Position numbers and translations under genes: made by a program. From NCBI GenBank assembly GCA_949987705.1, contig OX465282.1:82262070-82326069 (forward strand): DNA of 64,000 nt, given 5' to 3'. Every line of letters starts with the position of its first letter. Positions within the stretch are counted from its first letter, which is position 1. The stretch is from Thereva unica. Its lineage: Eukaryota; Arthropoda; Insecta; Diptera; Therevidae. Under the pieces are notes generated by a model, which was given only the letters and a program-made list of their open reading frames with translations, was not told where the DNA came from and did no database searches. Shown piece by piece: positions 42,280-50,509 of the stretch.

Positions 42280-43206
42280 TTATAATACATCATTAGCATT
42301 TATCCAAGAATTATGTTCAGGTGAAAACCCTAGCCATTTAACATAAATTTTATCACCACTCTTTTTCAATATTTTTTCAACAAGGTAGAGATCTGGATGT
42401 CGAGCTTTCTGCAATTCCTTTTCATAGAATCCTCCTTTGATGGGGTTGCCTTGATAGTCCTCAAGCTGATATGTCACTGGATTAGTCAGTTTAACCTTGG
42501 AGATTTTGAAGATTTCAGTTGTCCAGTTTGGTGTGTAGCCTTTTTCAAATGCATGTTTATATTTGCTTATACGGACGCGGTCTCCTATTTTATATGCAGA
42601 TGAAGGTGCAATTTTGATGTGATTATAGGCTGTAGCAAGAAGCAGCTTCTCATTTGCCCTATTGACATCACAAGGGCGCATTTTGATTGTTCGATGTTTT
42701 TTCATATTGTATTGTGATAGCAGTTTTTTCACCATAGAAAGCCATTTGTATGATCCATTCATGCTAAATTCCTTCCACATCATGCTCTTTAAAGTTCGAT
42801 TGAATCTTTCCACTATTGAAGCCTTGAGTGATGTATATGTTGAGTAGTGATTAATTTCATATTTGCTCATTAGCTGTTGAAAGTGTGAGTTGTAGAATTC
42901 CTTGCCATCATCCGTTTGCAAATTTTTGGGTGTACGTCCTTCTTTGAATATTGATTGCATCGCTTCTGTAACTTCTGGACCGGTTTTTCTTTTAATTGGC
43001 ATAGCCCAGGCATATTTAGAAAATGTATCAATTACAGTCAGTAAGTAGCGGAATCCTTTGTTTGCATGTTTATATGCATCCATTTCCACCAAGTCAGCCT
43101 GCCACAAATCATCCAGACCTTTAATGATAACTCTCCGTCTAGTAAAATTTCGACGAGCGGGTTTGTGGAGCTCATTTACTACTTGCCTCTTACTCATAGA
43201 CTCCAT
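42280..43206 (-). CDS. Polinton integrase with chromodomain
   Basis: 308 residues. Retroviral-type integrase core with D38 (WQADLVEM), D99 (QTDDGKEF) and E133 (SIVERFN), spacing D-x60-D-x33-E. A C-terminal chromodomain (about residues 255-308, LVEKILKKSGDKIYVKWLGF...SWI) could target chromatin. It catalyses joining of Polinton ends to target DNA. Intact. Its start overlaps the end of the collagen-like gene by 17 bases, suggesting the minus-strand genes from 44462 to 42280 are a unit. Confidence 0.93.
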   Translation of the reverse strand: MESMSKRQVVNELHKPARRNFTRRRVIIKGLDDLWQADLVEMDAYKHANKGFRYLLTVIDTFSKYAWAMPIKRKTGPEVTEAMQSIFKEGRTPKNLQTDDGKEFYNSHFQQLMSKYEINHYSTYTSLKASIVERFNRTLKSMMWKEFSMNGSYKWLSMVKKLLSQYNMKKHRTIKMRPCDVNRANEKLLLATAYNHIKIAPSSAYKIGDRVRISKYKHAFEKGYTPNWTTEIFKISKVKLTNPVTYQLEDYQGNPIKGGFYEKELQKARHPDLYLVEKILKKSGDKIYVKWLGFSPEHNSWINANDVL

Positions 43207-43543
43207 CTTGCGGTATTCTAGTTATGCTGGAGAATATAAACTTTTCAATTTTCTCAATTTCACCATTAATATACAATGTTAGATTCTGTACTGCTTTGCT
43301 CATGCTTTCCCGTATTTCATCGTCAACATAGTGTTTGGTTGCAGCGTCAGCCTTTTCTTTTGGATCACCCAGGTTTTTGATTTTTTTCAAAGCAAGATCA
43401 TAGTCACCATCTGATGTTAAATTAAAGCCGTCTCCTTTTGGTCCAGCAGCGCCGTCTTTTCCAGGAATTCCAGGTGGCCCGCGATCACCCACTGCTCCGA
43501 ATTTTTGTCGTTTAGAAGATCGACCAAACTTGTCAACGCTCAT
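43190..43543 (-). CDS. Collagen/tail-fibre-like Polinton protein
   Basis: 117 residues. After a basic N-terminus come five Gly-X-Y triplets in a row, GDRGPPGIPGKDGAAG, then PKGDG. Next is a segment LALKKIKNLGDPKEKADAATKHYVDDEI that closely resembles the NLxDPxxxxDAATKxYVD motif of phage tail-fibre proteins, and finally a coiled-coil-like helix. This suggests a trimeric fibre or spike. No database check was possible; role on a virion is inference. Confidence 0.7.
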   Translation of the reverse strand: MSVDKFGRSSKRQKFGAVGDRGPPGIPGKDGAAGPKGDGFNLTSDGDYDLALKKIKNLGDPKEKADAATKHYVDDEIRESMSKAVQNLTLYINGEIEKIEKFIFSSITRIPQDGVYE

Positions 43544-43580
43544 TTCCGAAATGTAAATAGTTTTATATGTGTGGGAGTAT

Positions 43581-44462
43581 TTATACTATAATGTCAGCTT
43601 CTCGCAACTCCTCAATGATTGACACTATTTCATTACTATGGCTATTATTCCCAGCTTGCTGCGATGCTATCAATAAGCGGAGCCTATCAACTAGCTCGTT
43701 AGGATCATCCCAATATATGTAATCGATATTTTTCTTCGGAATTTGCATTATACCCGTTCCAATATGGGGAGTGCGAATAAACTTTTTTATTATGCTTTTA
43801 TATTTGAAGCTATTTGTTCCTTTTATTTGCCGGTTTTCCTTAAAATCACGTCTGTGGGCGCATGTATCATTTACAATGGCTTGATAATTTGACAAGTCTT
43901 CTTTGGAGTAGCCTCGAGGCTTTTTCATAAAAATTAATTCAGCTAGACCTTCAGTTATCTTATATTGCTTGCCACCTATAAGAAAGTGTTCTTTATCAAC
44001 TTTTAATCTCGAATTACCAATATTCCACACATCGTTATGATAGTACACTCCATACGTTTTATCAATTCTAGTGCTATCATTTTCAAGTAGCTGTTTATAT
44101 TTGCTTAGTATCTGGTCTGCAGACTCTAATTTCGGTTCTTTTATAGGTGTGACAAACTGGTCATCATCATCATCTTCCTCAGAATAACTCATGCTATGTG
44201 GCTCTAGTTTTAAGTATTTACGTGGTGGGGGCGTATATGTTTCTTCATCCCCTTCTTGTTTAATTTCTTCGTTTTCTTCTTTTGGTTCAAGTTTCACTGT
44301 TGCTGCTGTTGGTGTTGTGAGCTTTTTCAGCGTGCTGGTTATTGGTTTAAAGGTTTCCTCTAATTGAGCTTCAGATTCAATTTTTCCAGTCTTGAGAGCT
44401 TTATACTTCCTTCGTATAGCATCGCGTGTTTTTATAATATCCTTCAGCAATTTTTCATTCAT
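43581..44462 (-). CDS. DUF8207-like Polinton protein
   Basis: 293 residues. There is a basic helical N-terminus, an acidic, low-complexity middle (KQEGDEE, YSEEDDDDDQF) and a conserved C-terminal domain (about residues 130-260) with YGVYYHNDVWNIGN, LIGGKQYKITEGLAELIF and YWDDPNELVDRLRLL. I recall this C-terminal domain from insect Polintons as DUF8207; the function is unknown. The last helix (IVSIIEELREADII) is typical of that family. Intact. Confidence 0.7.
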   Translation of the reverse strand: MNEKLLKDIIKTRDAIRRKYKALKTGKIESEAQLEETFKPITSTLKKLTTPTAATVKLEPKEENEEIKQEGDEETYTPPPRKYLKLEPHSMSYSEEDDDDDQFVTPIKEPKLESADQILSKYKQLLENDSTRIDKTYGVYYHNDVWNIGNSRLKVDKEHFLIGGKQYKITEGLAELIFMKKPRGYSKEDLSNYQAIVNDTCAHRRDFKENRQIKGTNSFKYKSIIKKFIRTPHIGTGIMQIPKKNIDYIYWDDPNELVDRLRLLIASQQAGNNSHSNEIVSIIEELREADIIV

Positions 44463-44519
44463 GTTGCTACACTGGCGGTTACAGCTACAATGATATACAG
44501 CTATGCTAATGAGCGCTTA

Positions 44520-44632
44520 TATAGACCCATACAGACCAGCCATACAGACAGACCAGCCACACAGACCAGCCAGACAGACCAGCCAGACAGACCAGCTAGA
44601 CAGACCTGGTAGACCTGGTAGACCTGTCCAGC
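44520..44632. repeat. Short tandem repeat CAGACCAGC(C/T)AGA
   Basis: Irregular units of about 16-20 bases (ACAGACCAGCCA) followed by GACCTGGTA repeats, between the DUF8207-like and ATPase genes. No gene. Confidence 0.85.
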
Positions 44633-44649
44633 TGATTAGATTGGCTTCT

Positions 44650-45340
44650 TTATAGGCTCATGAAAGCATCAAAGCCTTTTCGATATCGACCTTTATCGAT
44701 GGGGCTATCCTTATCAATTACTAAGAATCCATATTTGTCTTTCCAACAGTTGGCACACGCTTTTCTGAACTTTGCAAATTCCATATCACTATTTACATGA
44801 TCATTGTATACATGCTTCAGGTTCAAATCATCTTGTTTAAATATAATAAGAAAGTTTGCATTATCGCGGATTAGATGTTTTGGTATATGAGTATATGTCT
44901 GACAGAGGTAAAAGCTGTCAATGCCGTTATGCCTCCCCATACAAAAGTAGGCTCTAATATTATTTTGTTTATCGCATGCTACGTCATCAAAGATGAAAAT
45001 TGAGTTTGGCTTTGCTTCCTCTGGTGGTATGACATCATAGTTGTTAGAAAACGTATAATAGCCCAGGCCTGATATTCGAGCTACAACTTTTCCTAAATAT
45101 TCATATTTCGGTTGATTTAGTGACTTTGAGTAAATGTATATACATATTCTCGAATCGTAGCCCATTAGGATGCTCCAGTAAACTTAGCATTACATTTGTT
45201 TTGCCGCAATTCGATGGCCCAACAATAATTCCTCTTATACTGTTTGGTAGCAGCACTCCATGCTTCTTCTTCATTGCACTTGTAATTTCCACATCAGTAT
45301 TTCTAACTGGTAGGCATGCTTGTTGTTTGATAAACTTCAT
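44650..45340 (-). pseudogene. Polinton packaging ATPase (FtsK/HerA type), frame slip
   Basis: The N-terminal part (45340-45140) has the Walker A motif GPSNCGKT. The C-terminal part in another frame (to 44650) has Walker B SIFIFDDVA and the downstream CQTYTHIPKHLIRDNANFL segment with the motor Gln. The family pumps DNA into capsids (A32-like). The frame slips near 45140, so as written the gene cannot yield the complete enzyme. The start at 45340 (MKFIKQQ) was preferred over the ATG 15 bases upstream. It diverges from the PLA2-like gene across a short TATA-containing interval. Confidence 0.88.
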
Positions 45341-45416
45341 GTTGAACACTAGCACAATCCCTATAAATACCGGTACTTTTATAGATTTTTATCAGTCTTG
45401 CTGTAAAGCTATAAAA

Positions 45417-46178
45417 ATGATTGACCATAGTGAGAAGCGCATCATTCATCGAAAAGCTACCGAGGGGAGAGGTCTATTAAACTCTCTTATAAATAAATTG
45501 CCACTTGAGCTTCATCTCCCAGGATATCAGTACTGTGGTCCAGGAACAAAGTTGGCTAAAAGACTAGCACGCGGCGATCCAGGGATCAACCCACTCGATG
45601 CAGCCTGCAAGCAGCATGATATTGCATATCGCGATCATAAGGACTTGAGCGATCGGCATATAGCTGACCGTATTTTAGAAGAAAAAGCCTGGCAACGAGT
45701 AACATCTAGAGACGCAAGCTTTGCAGAACGTGCTAACGCGCTATTAATAACAAACGCCATGAAAGCTAAAATCAAATTTGGAATGGGTGCCAAGGCAAAA
45801 ATTACCTGCTCGAAGAAGAAGAAGAATAAGTTGCGTCCATCATTTCGTGAAGCTGTACGCAATGCCCGGAAAATTTTAAACCTGAAAAAGCCAAAAGACC
45901 TGTTGGAAGCTACTAAAATTGCCCTAACTGCAGCAAAGAATATTATCAAAGGAAATAAAAAATCATACACGACGCCTAGGGTGATACCAGTGCCTAAAGT
46001 AGGAGGTGTTTTACCGTTCCTCGTCCCACTTTTTGCAGGTCTTTCAGCCGCTGGAGCGCTATCTGGAGGTGCCGCAGGCATAGCCAAAGCTGTAAACGCT
46101 GCAAGCAGCGCACGTCAAGAGCTACAGGAAGCAAAGCGTCATAATGAGTCAATGGAAGCTATAGCACTACCCGACTAG
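45417..46178 (+). CDS. PLA2-like Polinton protein, C-terminus cut by an insertion
   Basis: I start it at ATG 45417; the open frame upstream is only the antisense of the ATPase. Residues 36-75 match the parvovirus-type phospholipase A2 domain, with the calcium loop YCGPGT (39-44) and the His-Asp dyad CKQHD (67-68). A basic linker follows, then a hydrophobic Gly/Ala-rich segment (GGVLPFLVPLFAGLSAAGAL). In parvoviruses this domain opens endosomal membranes; here the role is inferred. The reading ends at 46178 just inside a 1.3-kb insertion. A segment with an LKPY-type motif, usual at the end of such Polinton proteins, lies beyond it at about 47474-47540. Confidence 0.78.
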   Translation: MIDHSEKRIIHRKATEGRGLLNSLINKLPLELHLPGYQYCGPGTKLAKRLARGDPGINPLDAACKQHDIAYRDHKDLSDRHIADRILEEKAWQRVTSRDASFAERANALLITNAMKAKIKFGMGAKAKITCSKKKKNKLRPSFREAVRNARKILNLKKPKDLLEATKIALTAAKNIIKGNKKSYTTPRVIPVPKVGGVLPFLVPLFAGLSAAGALSGGAAGIAKAVNAASSARQELQEAKRHNESMEAIALPD

Positions 46179-47468
46179 AATTTAGCTGAGGAAAACCAGA
46201 ACATATATCAGGTCCTGATCAGGCAATGGTAAGGCATGCCACACCAAGTTTTCCTAGTCGGGACCTAGTCGGGTCCTGATCAGGAAATCCTTATATTATG
46301 ATAATAAGGTTTTCCTAGTCGGGACCTGGTCGGGTTCTGATCAGGCAATCCTCATCTTATGATAATGAGGTTTTCCTAGTCGGGACCTGGTCGGGTCCTG
46401 ATCAGGCAATCCTCAACTTATGATAATGAAGTTTTCCTAGTCGAGACCTAGAGAGGTCCAGTTCATGATATATATCATGAACTGGACCTGACTTGTTCAC
46501 GACTAGGAAATATCTCATACTTTATTTTTTATAACATTAGGATATCCTATTTTATAAAAAATAAAGTATGAGATTTTTCCTTGTCGGGAACAAGTCAGGT
46601 CCTGATCAGGAAATCCTCATCTTTATAAAAAAATAAAGTACATGAGGTTTTCCTACTCGGGGCCTAGTCAGGTCCTGATCAGGAAATCCTCATCATTACC
46701 ATTACCTTTTTTATAAGGTCGAAAATCGAAAAGTACTCAAAGTTTTCGGAGAAGGAGCTTTTGTAAACCAAGAAAGAAGAAGGCGTAAATTACATTTGTT
46801 TGTTTTAAAAATGACAAGTGACAGTTGCGAGTTTACCTTTGCTGTGAACAGAAGTGTGTTTGTGAAAACAATTGGATTTTGTGTTTTTTCATAAGTTTTG
46901 TGAAAAGATTTTGTTTCAGTTTTTTAAGTTCGTTAAAAACGTTGGATTTTGTGTGTTTTTCATAAGTTCTCAGAAACAATTATGTGAAATATTTGGTTCT
47001 CAGTTTTTTAATACAGCTTGGTGAAAATATTGGATTTTGCGTTGTTGAAACAATTTTGTTTTGAAGTTTTTAATACGGTTTGTGGAAAGAATTGGATTTT
47101 GTGTTTTTAATAAGTGCAAAGTGCCGAAAATGTCAAGAAATCATCGAGCGTGTACAATCCGTGAACTTAATCGGCAAAGAGTGCGCCGATATCGTACAGC
47201 TTTAAATACAAGAATCAGGTTCTGATAAGGCATTCCTGATCAGGTCCTGATCGGGCATTCCTGATCAGGTCCTGATCAGGCATTCCTGATCAGGTCCAGG
47301 TCAGGCATTCCTGATCAGGTCCTGGTCGGGCATTCCTGATCAGGTCCTGATCAGGCATTCCTGATCAGGTCCTGATACGTTATCTGCATTACATGCCTTG
47401 CACTTTCCTGATCAGGCATGCCTGATCGGGTCCTGACCATGTTCAGCAAAAAATTTCTAGTCGGGTAG
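46167..47468. mobile_element. Palindromic 1.3-kb insertion in the Polinton (MITE-like)
   Basis: Bounded by CTACCCGACTAGAATTT at 46167 and the inverted CTACCCGACTAGAAATTT ending at 47468. The two flanks are packed with nested inverted and direct copies of CCTGATCAGG, CCTAGTCGGGACC and TGATAATGAGG-like palindromes. The middle (about 46730-47220) is unlike the flanks. It has four imperfect copies of an ATTGGATTTTGTGTTTTT block and a short frame. No target duplication was found, so the exact mechanism is open. Confidence 0.65.
47130..47225 (+). CDS. Short exon-like frame within the insertion
   Basis: 31 codons beginning MSRNHRACTIRE, strongly basic (many Arg). The ATG context is GAAAATGTC. It ends where the CCTGATCAGG repeats begin. 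It may be a first exon or the remnant of a transposase N-terminus captured with its leader, or chance. Confidence 0.25.
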   Translation: MSRNHRACTIRELNRQRVRRYRTALNTRIRF

Positions 47469-47469
47469 G

Positions 47470-47898
47470 AAAACATGGTCAAGGATTATTTCTAAAGCCA
47501 TACAGGAAAGGACTGGGACTTTTCCTCAACCCCCATCCAAAAAACTACTAAAGTCGCTACCCAAAAGAGCACTCAATGAAAATGATCTGCGTAAATATAC
47601 ACAGCACATCGCCCACTTTAGAGGAGTCTTTATGCGCGATCAATTGCCTAGAAAACCATGGAAAAATGAGAGCGGAATTATAAATCTAGATGTTTCATCA
47701 GGACCTGGAACGCATTGGGTAGCGTACAAGAAGAATGGAAATATCATAAATTACTTTGACAGTTTTGGAAATCTGCAGCCACCGCGGGAAGTGGTAAATT
47801 ATTTGGGTGATGCAGTCACATACAACTATACAGCTCATCAAAATTTCAACTCAGTGATTTGCGGACACTTGTGCTTAGAATTCTTACATAATGTATAA
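47470..47898 (+). CDS. Polinton adenain-like cysteine protease
   Basis: The conserved domain runs from about SLPKRALNENDLRKY through HFRGVFMRD to the stop at 47898. Catalytic elements are GTHWVAY (His), YFDSFG (Asp) and ICGHLC (Cys), as in adenovirus maturation protease and Ulp1 peptidases. The frame is open from about 47470, but the only in-frame ATG is at 47632, inside the conserved domain. The usual start therefore appears lost or is supplied differently. The 1.3-kb insertion ends just upstream, which may explain this. Followed by the capsid genes on the same strand. Confidence 0.82.
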   Translation, partial: KTWSRIISKAIQERTGTFPQPPSKKLLKSLPKRALNENDLRKYTQHIAHFRGVFMRDQLPRKPWKNESGIINLDVSSGPGTHWVAYKKNGNIINYFDSFGNLQPPREVVNYLGDAVTYNYTAHQNFNSVICGHLCLEFLHNV

Positions 47899-47944
47899 AT
47901 AAAGACCTTCAAGTGTAAGCATATGCAGTTCATTACAAGTAGCC

Positions 47945-48631
47945 ATGTCGATAACACTCTCTCTTACTGGCAATACATCAGTGCTCACCGCTGAATACTT
48001 TCCTCCGTTGGAATTAGCTGGAGACTACGTTTGCGGATTGATCGATTTTCAAACATATAATTCTATACCAAATATTGATGAGAGCAACAATTTAATGCAT
48101 GTGGGGGATACGCGTATCGAAATACCTGTTGGATCATACGAGATTGATGACATAGCAACTACAGTGCAGCAAAGTTTAAATAAGAGCGGCAGCAGCAAGG
48201 CAGCAGTGTTAATAAGAGCAAACAATAATACCTTGAAGAGTGAAATAAAAGCCACTGAAGTTATACATTTTGAGAAAGAGCGATCGATCGCCCCGCTGTT
48301 GGGATTTGGAAAACGTGTATTGGATGCTAATATATTACACACATCAGATCTACCAGTCAATATTATAAAAGTTAATACTATACGGATTGAATGTAACATT
48401 ATATCAGGCTCATACATCAACAATAAACATGTGCATATGCTGCATGAATTTGCTCCAACTGTGGGACCAGGCTATAAAATAGTAGAGGTTCCCGCGAATG
48501 TAATCTATTTACCTGTGAACGTCAAACGTGTAGGTTCACTCACACTAAAGCTCATCGATCAGGACGGAGATTTAATAAATTTTCGAGGTGAAACGATAAC
48601 AATCAGACTACATTTAAAGCCTGCAAAATGA
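47945..48631 (+). CDS. Polinton minor capsid (penton) protein
   Basis: 228 residues. It matches the single-jelly-roll minor capsid protein of Polintons by features I recognise: N-terminal LTGNTSVLTAEYFPPLEL, DYVCGLIDFQTYNSIPNI, a short central segment PLLGFGKRVL, and the strand-rich C-terminus ending GETITIRLHLKP. It would form capsid vertices. Intact. Its TGA overlaps the ATG of the next small gene (ATGA at 48628-48631). Confidence 0.85.
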   Translation: MSITLSLTGNTSVLTAEYFPPLELAGDYVCGLIDFQTYNSIPNIDESNNLMHVGDTRIEIPVGSYEIDDIATTVQQSLNKSGSSKAAVLIRANNNTLKSEIKATEVIHFEKERSIAPLLGFGKRVLDANILHTSDLPVNIIKVNTIRIECNIISGSYINNKHVHMLHEFAPTVGPGYKIVEVPANVIYLPVNVKRVGSLTLKLIDQDGDLINFRGETITIRLHLKPAK

Positions 48632-48786
48632 TAATCTACGATGGCAGCAACAGTAATAAGCATATATATAGGATGCCCTTCACAGAAAACATTAGTCAAC
48701 CGGCGACCTTGAAGCGAACAAGACGTCAACTGAGAGCAGATAATATACAATTTCTAAAATCAATAGGATTAAATTTGAAGCAATGA
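48628..48786 (+). CDS. 52-residue Polinton protein between minor and major capsid genes
   Basis: ATG overlaps the minor capsid stop, and its own TGA (48784-48786) overlaps the major capsid ATG (48783-48785), so three genes are chained by ATGA overlaps. It is a basic peptide with the end RTRRQLRADNIQFLKSIGLNL, reminiscent of short Polinton peptides with a '...N..FL.SLG' ending. Such couplings usually mean translation reinitiation. Function unknown; it could be a capsid cement or scaffold. Confidence 0.65.
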   Translation: MIIYDGSNSNKHIYRMPFTENISQPATLKRTRRQLRADNIQFLKSIGLNLKQ

Positions 48787-49982
48787 GCAACATCTTGGAC
48801 ATTACTGCAGGCACGAGCCATGATAATAGCATAACAAAAATTGACTACCACACCTATTCATCATTCACCTCATCATTCAAAAATAGCGATGAAATTCGCA
48901 TTCCAGTGCAAAACCAAGACCTGTACATCCTGCCCGCAGAAAGTTTCATATATATTGAGGGAACAGTAACTAAACCTGATGGAGCAATATCAACCACAGC
49001 GAGGCTAGTAAATAATGCTGTAGCATTTCTCTTTGAGGAAATTCGCTATGAAATCAACGGAGTTGAAATTGATAGAACTCGAAATCTTGGAATAGCAGCA
49101 ACACTAAAAAATTACATTTCATTAAACCAAAATGAGAGCTGCATGTTATACAACGCTAGCTGGTCACCGGATAAATCAATTGCCTCCGCCAATGGATTCT
49201 TTAATTTCTGCATCCCTCTAAAAACATTGCTAGGCTTTGCTGAAGATTACAAGAAAATTATCGCCAATGCTAAACATGAACTCATATTAATACGAAGCAG
49301 GATGGATGAAGATGCAGTCATATCACCGGCAGACGATGTAAATATTTCAATATCGAAACTTCAGTGGCGCATCCCCCATGTTAATGTTGCCGACCATGAG
49401 AAAATTGGTTTATATAAGATCATTGAAAGCGGTCGTGAAATTCAAATACCATTCAGGAGCTGGGATATATATGAGTACCCCACGCTGCCAGCAACAACTC
49501 ATCACACGTGGTCGGTCAAAACATCAGCACAATTGGAAAAGCCTCGATATGTTGTACTAGCTCTCCAAACAAATCGTAAAAATGATAAAACGAAGGATGC
49601 TAGCAAATTTGACCACTGCAAGCTGACAGATGTTAAAGTACACTTGAATTCGGAATCATACCCATATGATGATTTGAACCTGAAATTTGATGCCGATAAA
49701 TATGCTCTCCTCTATGATATGTATACAAAATTCCAAACTTCATACTATGGGCGCCAGTTGCAGCCGCTACTCTCAAGGGAAGAGTTTATGCGTGATGCTC
49801 CGATCTCAGTCATTGATTGCTCCCGGCAAAACGAAACCATCAAAACAGGCCCTGTGGATATAAGGTTGGAATTCAAGACATCGGAAAACGTCCCCACCAA
49901 CACAACAGCATACTGTTTATTGCTGCATGATCGAATTGTGGAATATACACCTCTAACCAACGAAGTCAGGAAAATTGCTTGA
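48783..49982 (+). CDS. Polinton major capsid protein
   Basis: 399 residues, intact. The pattern fits the double-jelly-roll capsid protein of Polintons: N-terminal SSFTSSFKNSDEIRIPVQNQDLYILPAESFIYIEG, then VNNAVAFLFEEIRYEINGVEID, a central SKLQWRIPHV, and RYVVLALQTNRKND with SYPYDDLNLKFD toward the end. It would form hexons of an icosahedral shell with the penton protein. It is followed after one base by the next gene. Confidence 0.9.
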   Translation: MSNILDITAGTSHDNSITKIDYHTYSSFTSSFKNSDEIRIPVQNQDLYILPAESFIYIEGTVTKPDGAISTTARLVNNAVAFLFEEIRYEINGVEIDRTRNLGIAATLKNYISLNQNESCMLYNASWSPDKSIASANGFFNFCIPLKTLLGFAEDYKKIIANAKHELILIRSRMDEDAVISPADDVNISISKLQWRIPHVNVADHEKIGLYKIIESGREIQIPFRSWDIYEYPTLPATTHHTWSVKTSAQLEKPRYVVLALQTNRKNDKTKDASKFDHCKLTDVKVHLNSESYPYDDLNLKFDADKYALLYDMYTKFQTSYYGRQLQPLLSREEFMRDAPISVIDCSRQNETIKTGPVDIRLEFKTSENVPTNTTAYCLLLHDRIVEYTPLTNEVRKIA

Positions 49983-49983
49983 A

Positions 49984-50457
49984 ATGGATGCCATTATCAT
50001 CGACATTCAAGGATTCAAATTACAAAACAACCAGTTTATTTTCAAAGAATTGGCCATTTTAAATTGTGAGAATCAAGTGCAACACTACATCTTCCAGCCA
50101 CCATTTCATCATAAACATCTAACTCAACCTGAAAAGAAGCAAGTTGAATGGCTCAGACGCAATCATCATGGATTCAGATGGATTGATGGATACATTCCCT
50201 ACTGCAAACTATATTCAATTAGAAATCTGCTGCATGATAAAATAATCTACATTAAAGGAGCTGAAAAGAGGCAATGGATTCAGGAAATATTTGTAGAGGA
50301 ACTAACCATATATGATGTGGAAGAGGAAGGCTGCCCCAATCTACCAACAACAACAACAACATCAAATATCTTATCTTGCATAATACACCAAGGCCGATGT
50401 GCTCTGAAAAATGTTTTTGTAATAAGGGATTTTTTAAATAAAACAAATTGTTTATAA
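49984..50457 (+). CDS. Conserved Polinton-associated protein, possible nuclease fold
   Basis: 157 residues from ATG 49984 (the longer frame upstream has no ATG). It begins MDAIIIDIQGFKL, then FIFKELAILN, QPPFHHKHLTQPEKKQVEWLRRNHHGFRWIDGYIPY, and ends with CIIHQGRCALKNVFVI. This pattern, with D-x-Q-x-F near the start and a late conserved H...CALKNV, recurs in insect Polintons. The early Asp and the order of motifs suggest an RNase H-like exonuclease fold, but that is a guess. AATAAA lies in the last codons, before the stop. Confidence 0.6.
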   Translation: MDAIIIDIQGFKLQNNQFIFKELAILNCENQVQHYIFQPPFHHKHLTQPEKKQVEWLRRNHHGFRWIDGYIPYCKLYSIRNLLHDKIIYIKGAEKRQWIQEIFVEELTIYDVEEEGCPNLPTTTTTSNILSCIIHQGRCALKNVFVIRDFLNKTNCL

Positions 50458-50509
50458 AACGTTATAAATGTTCTTTTATTCATACTATTTACATATTGCA
50501 CATGTGTTT

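Noticed and set aside
45120..45416. N-terminal extension of the PLA2-like frame
   Set aside because: It is the antisense of the ATPase gene; the ATG at 45417 fits the family better.
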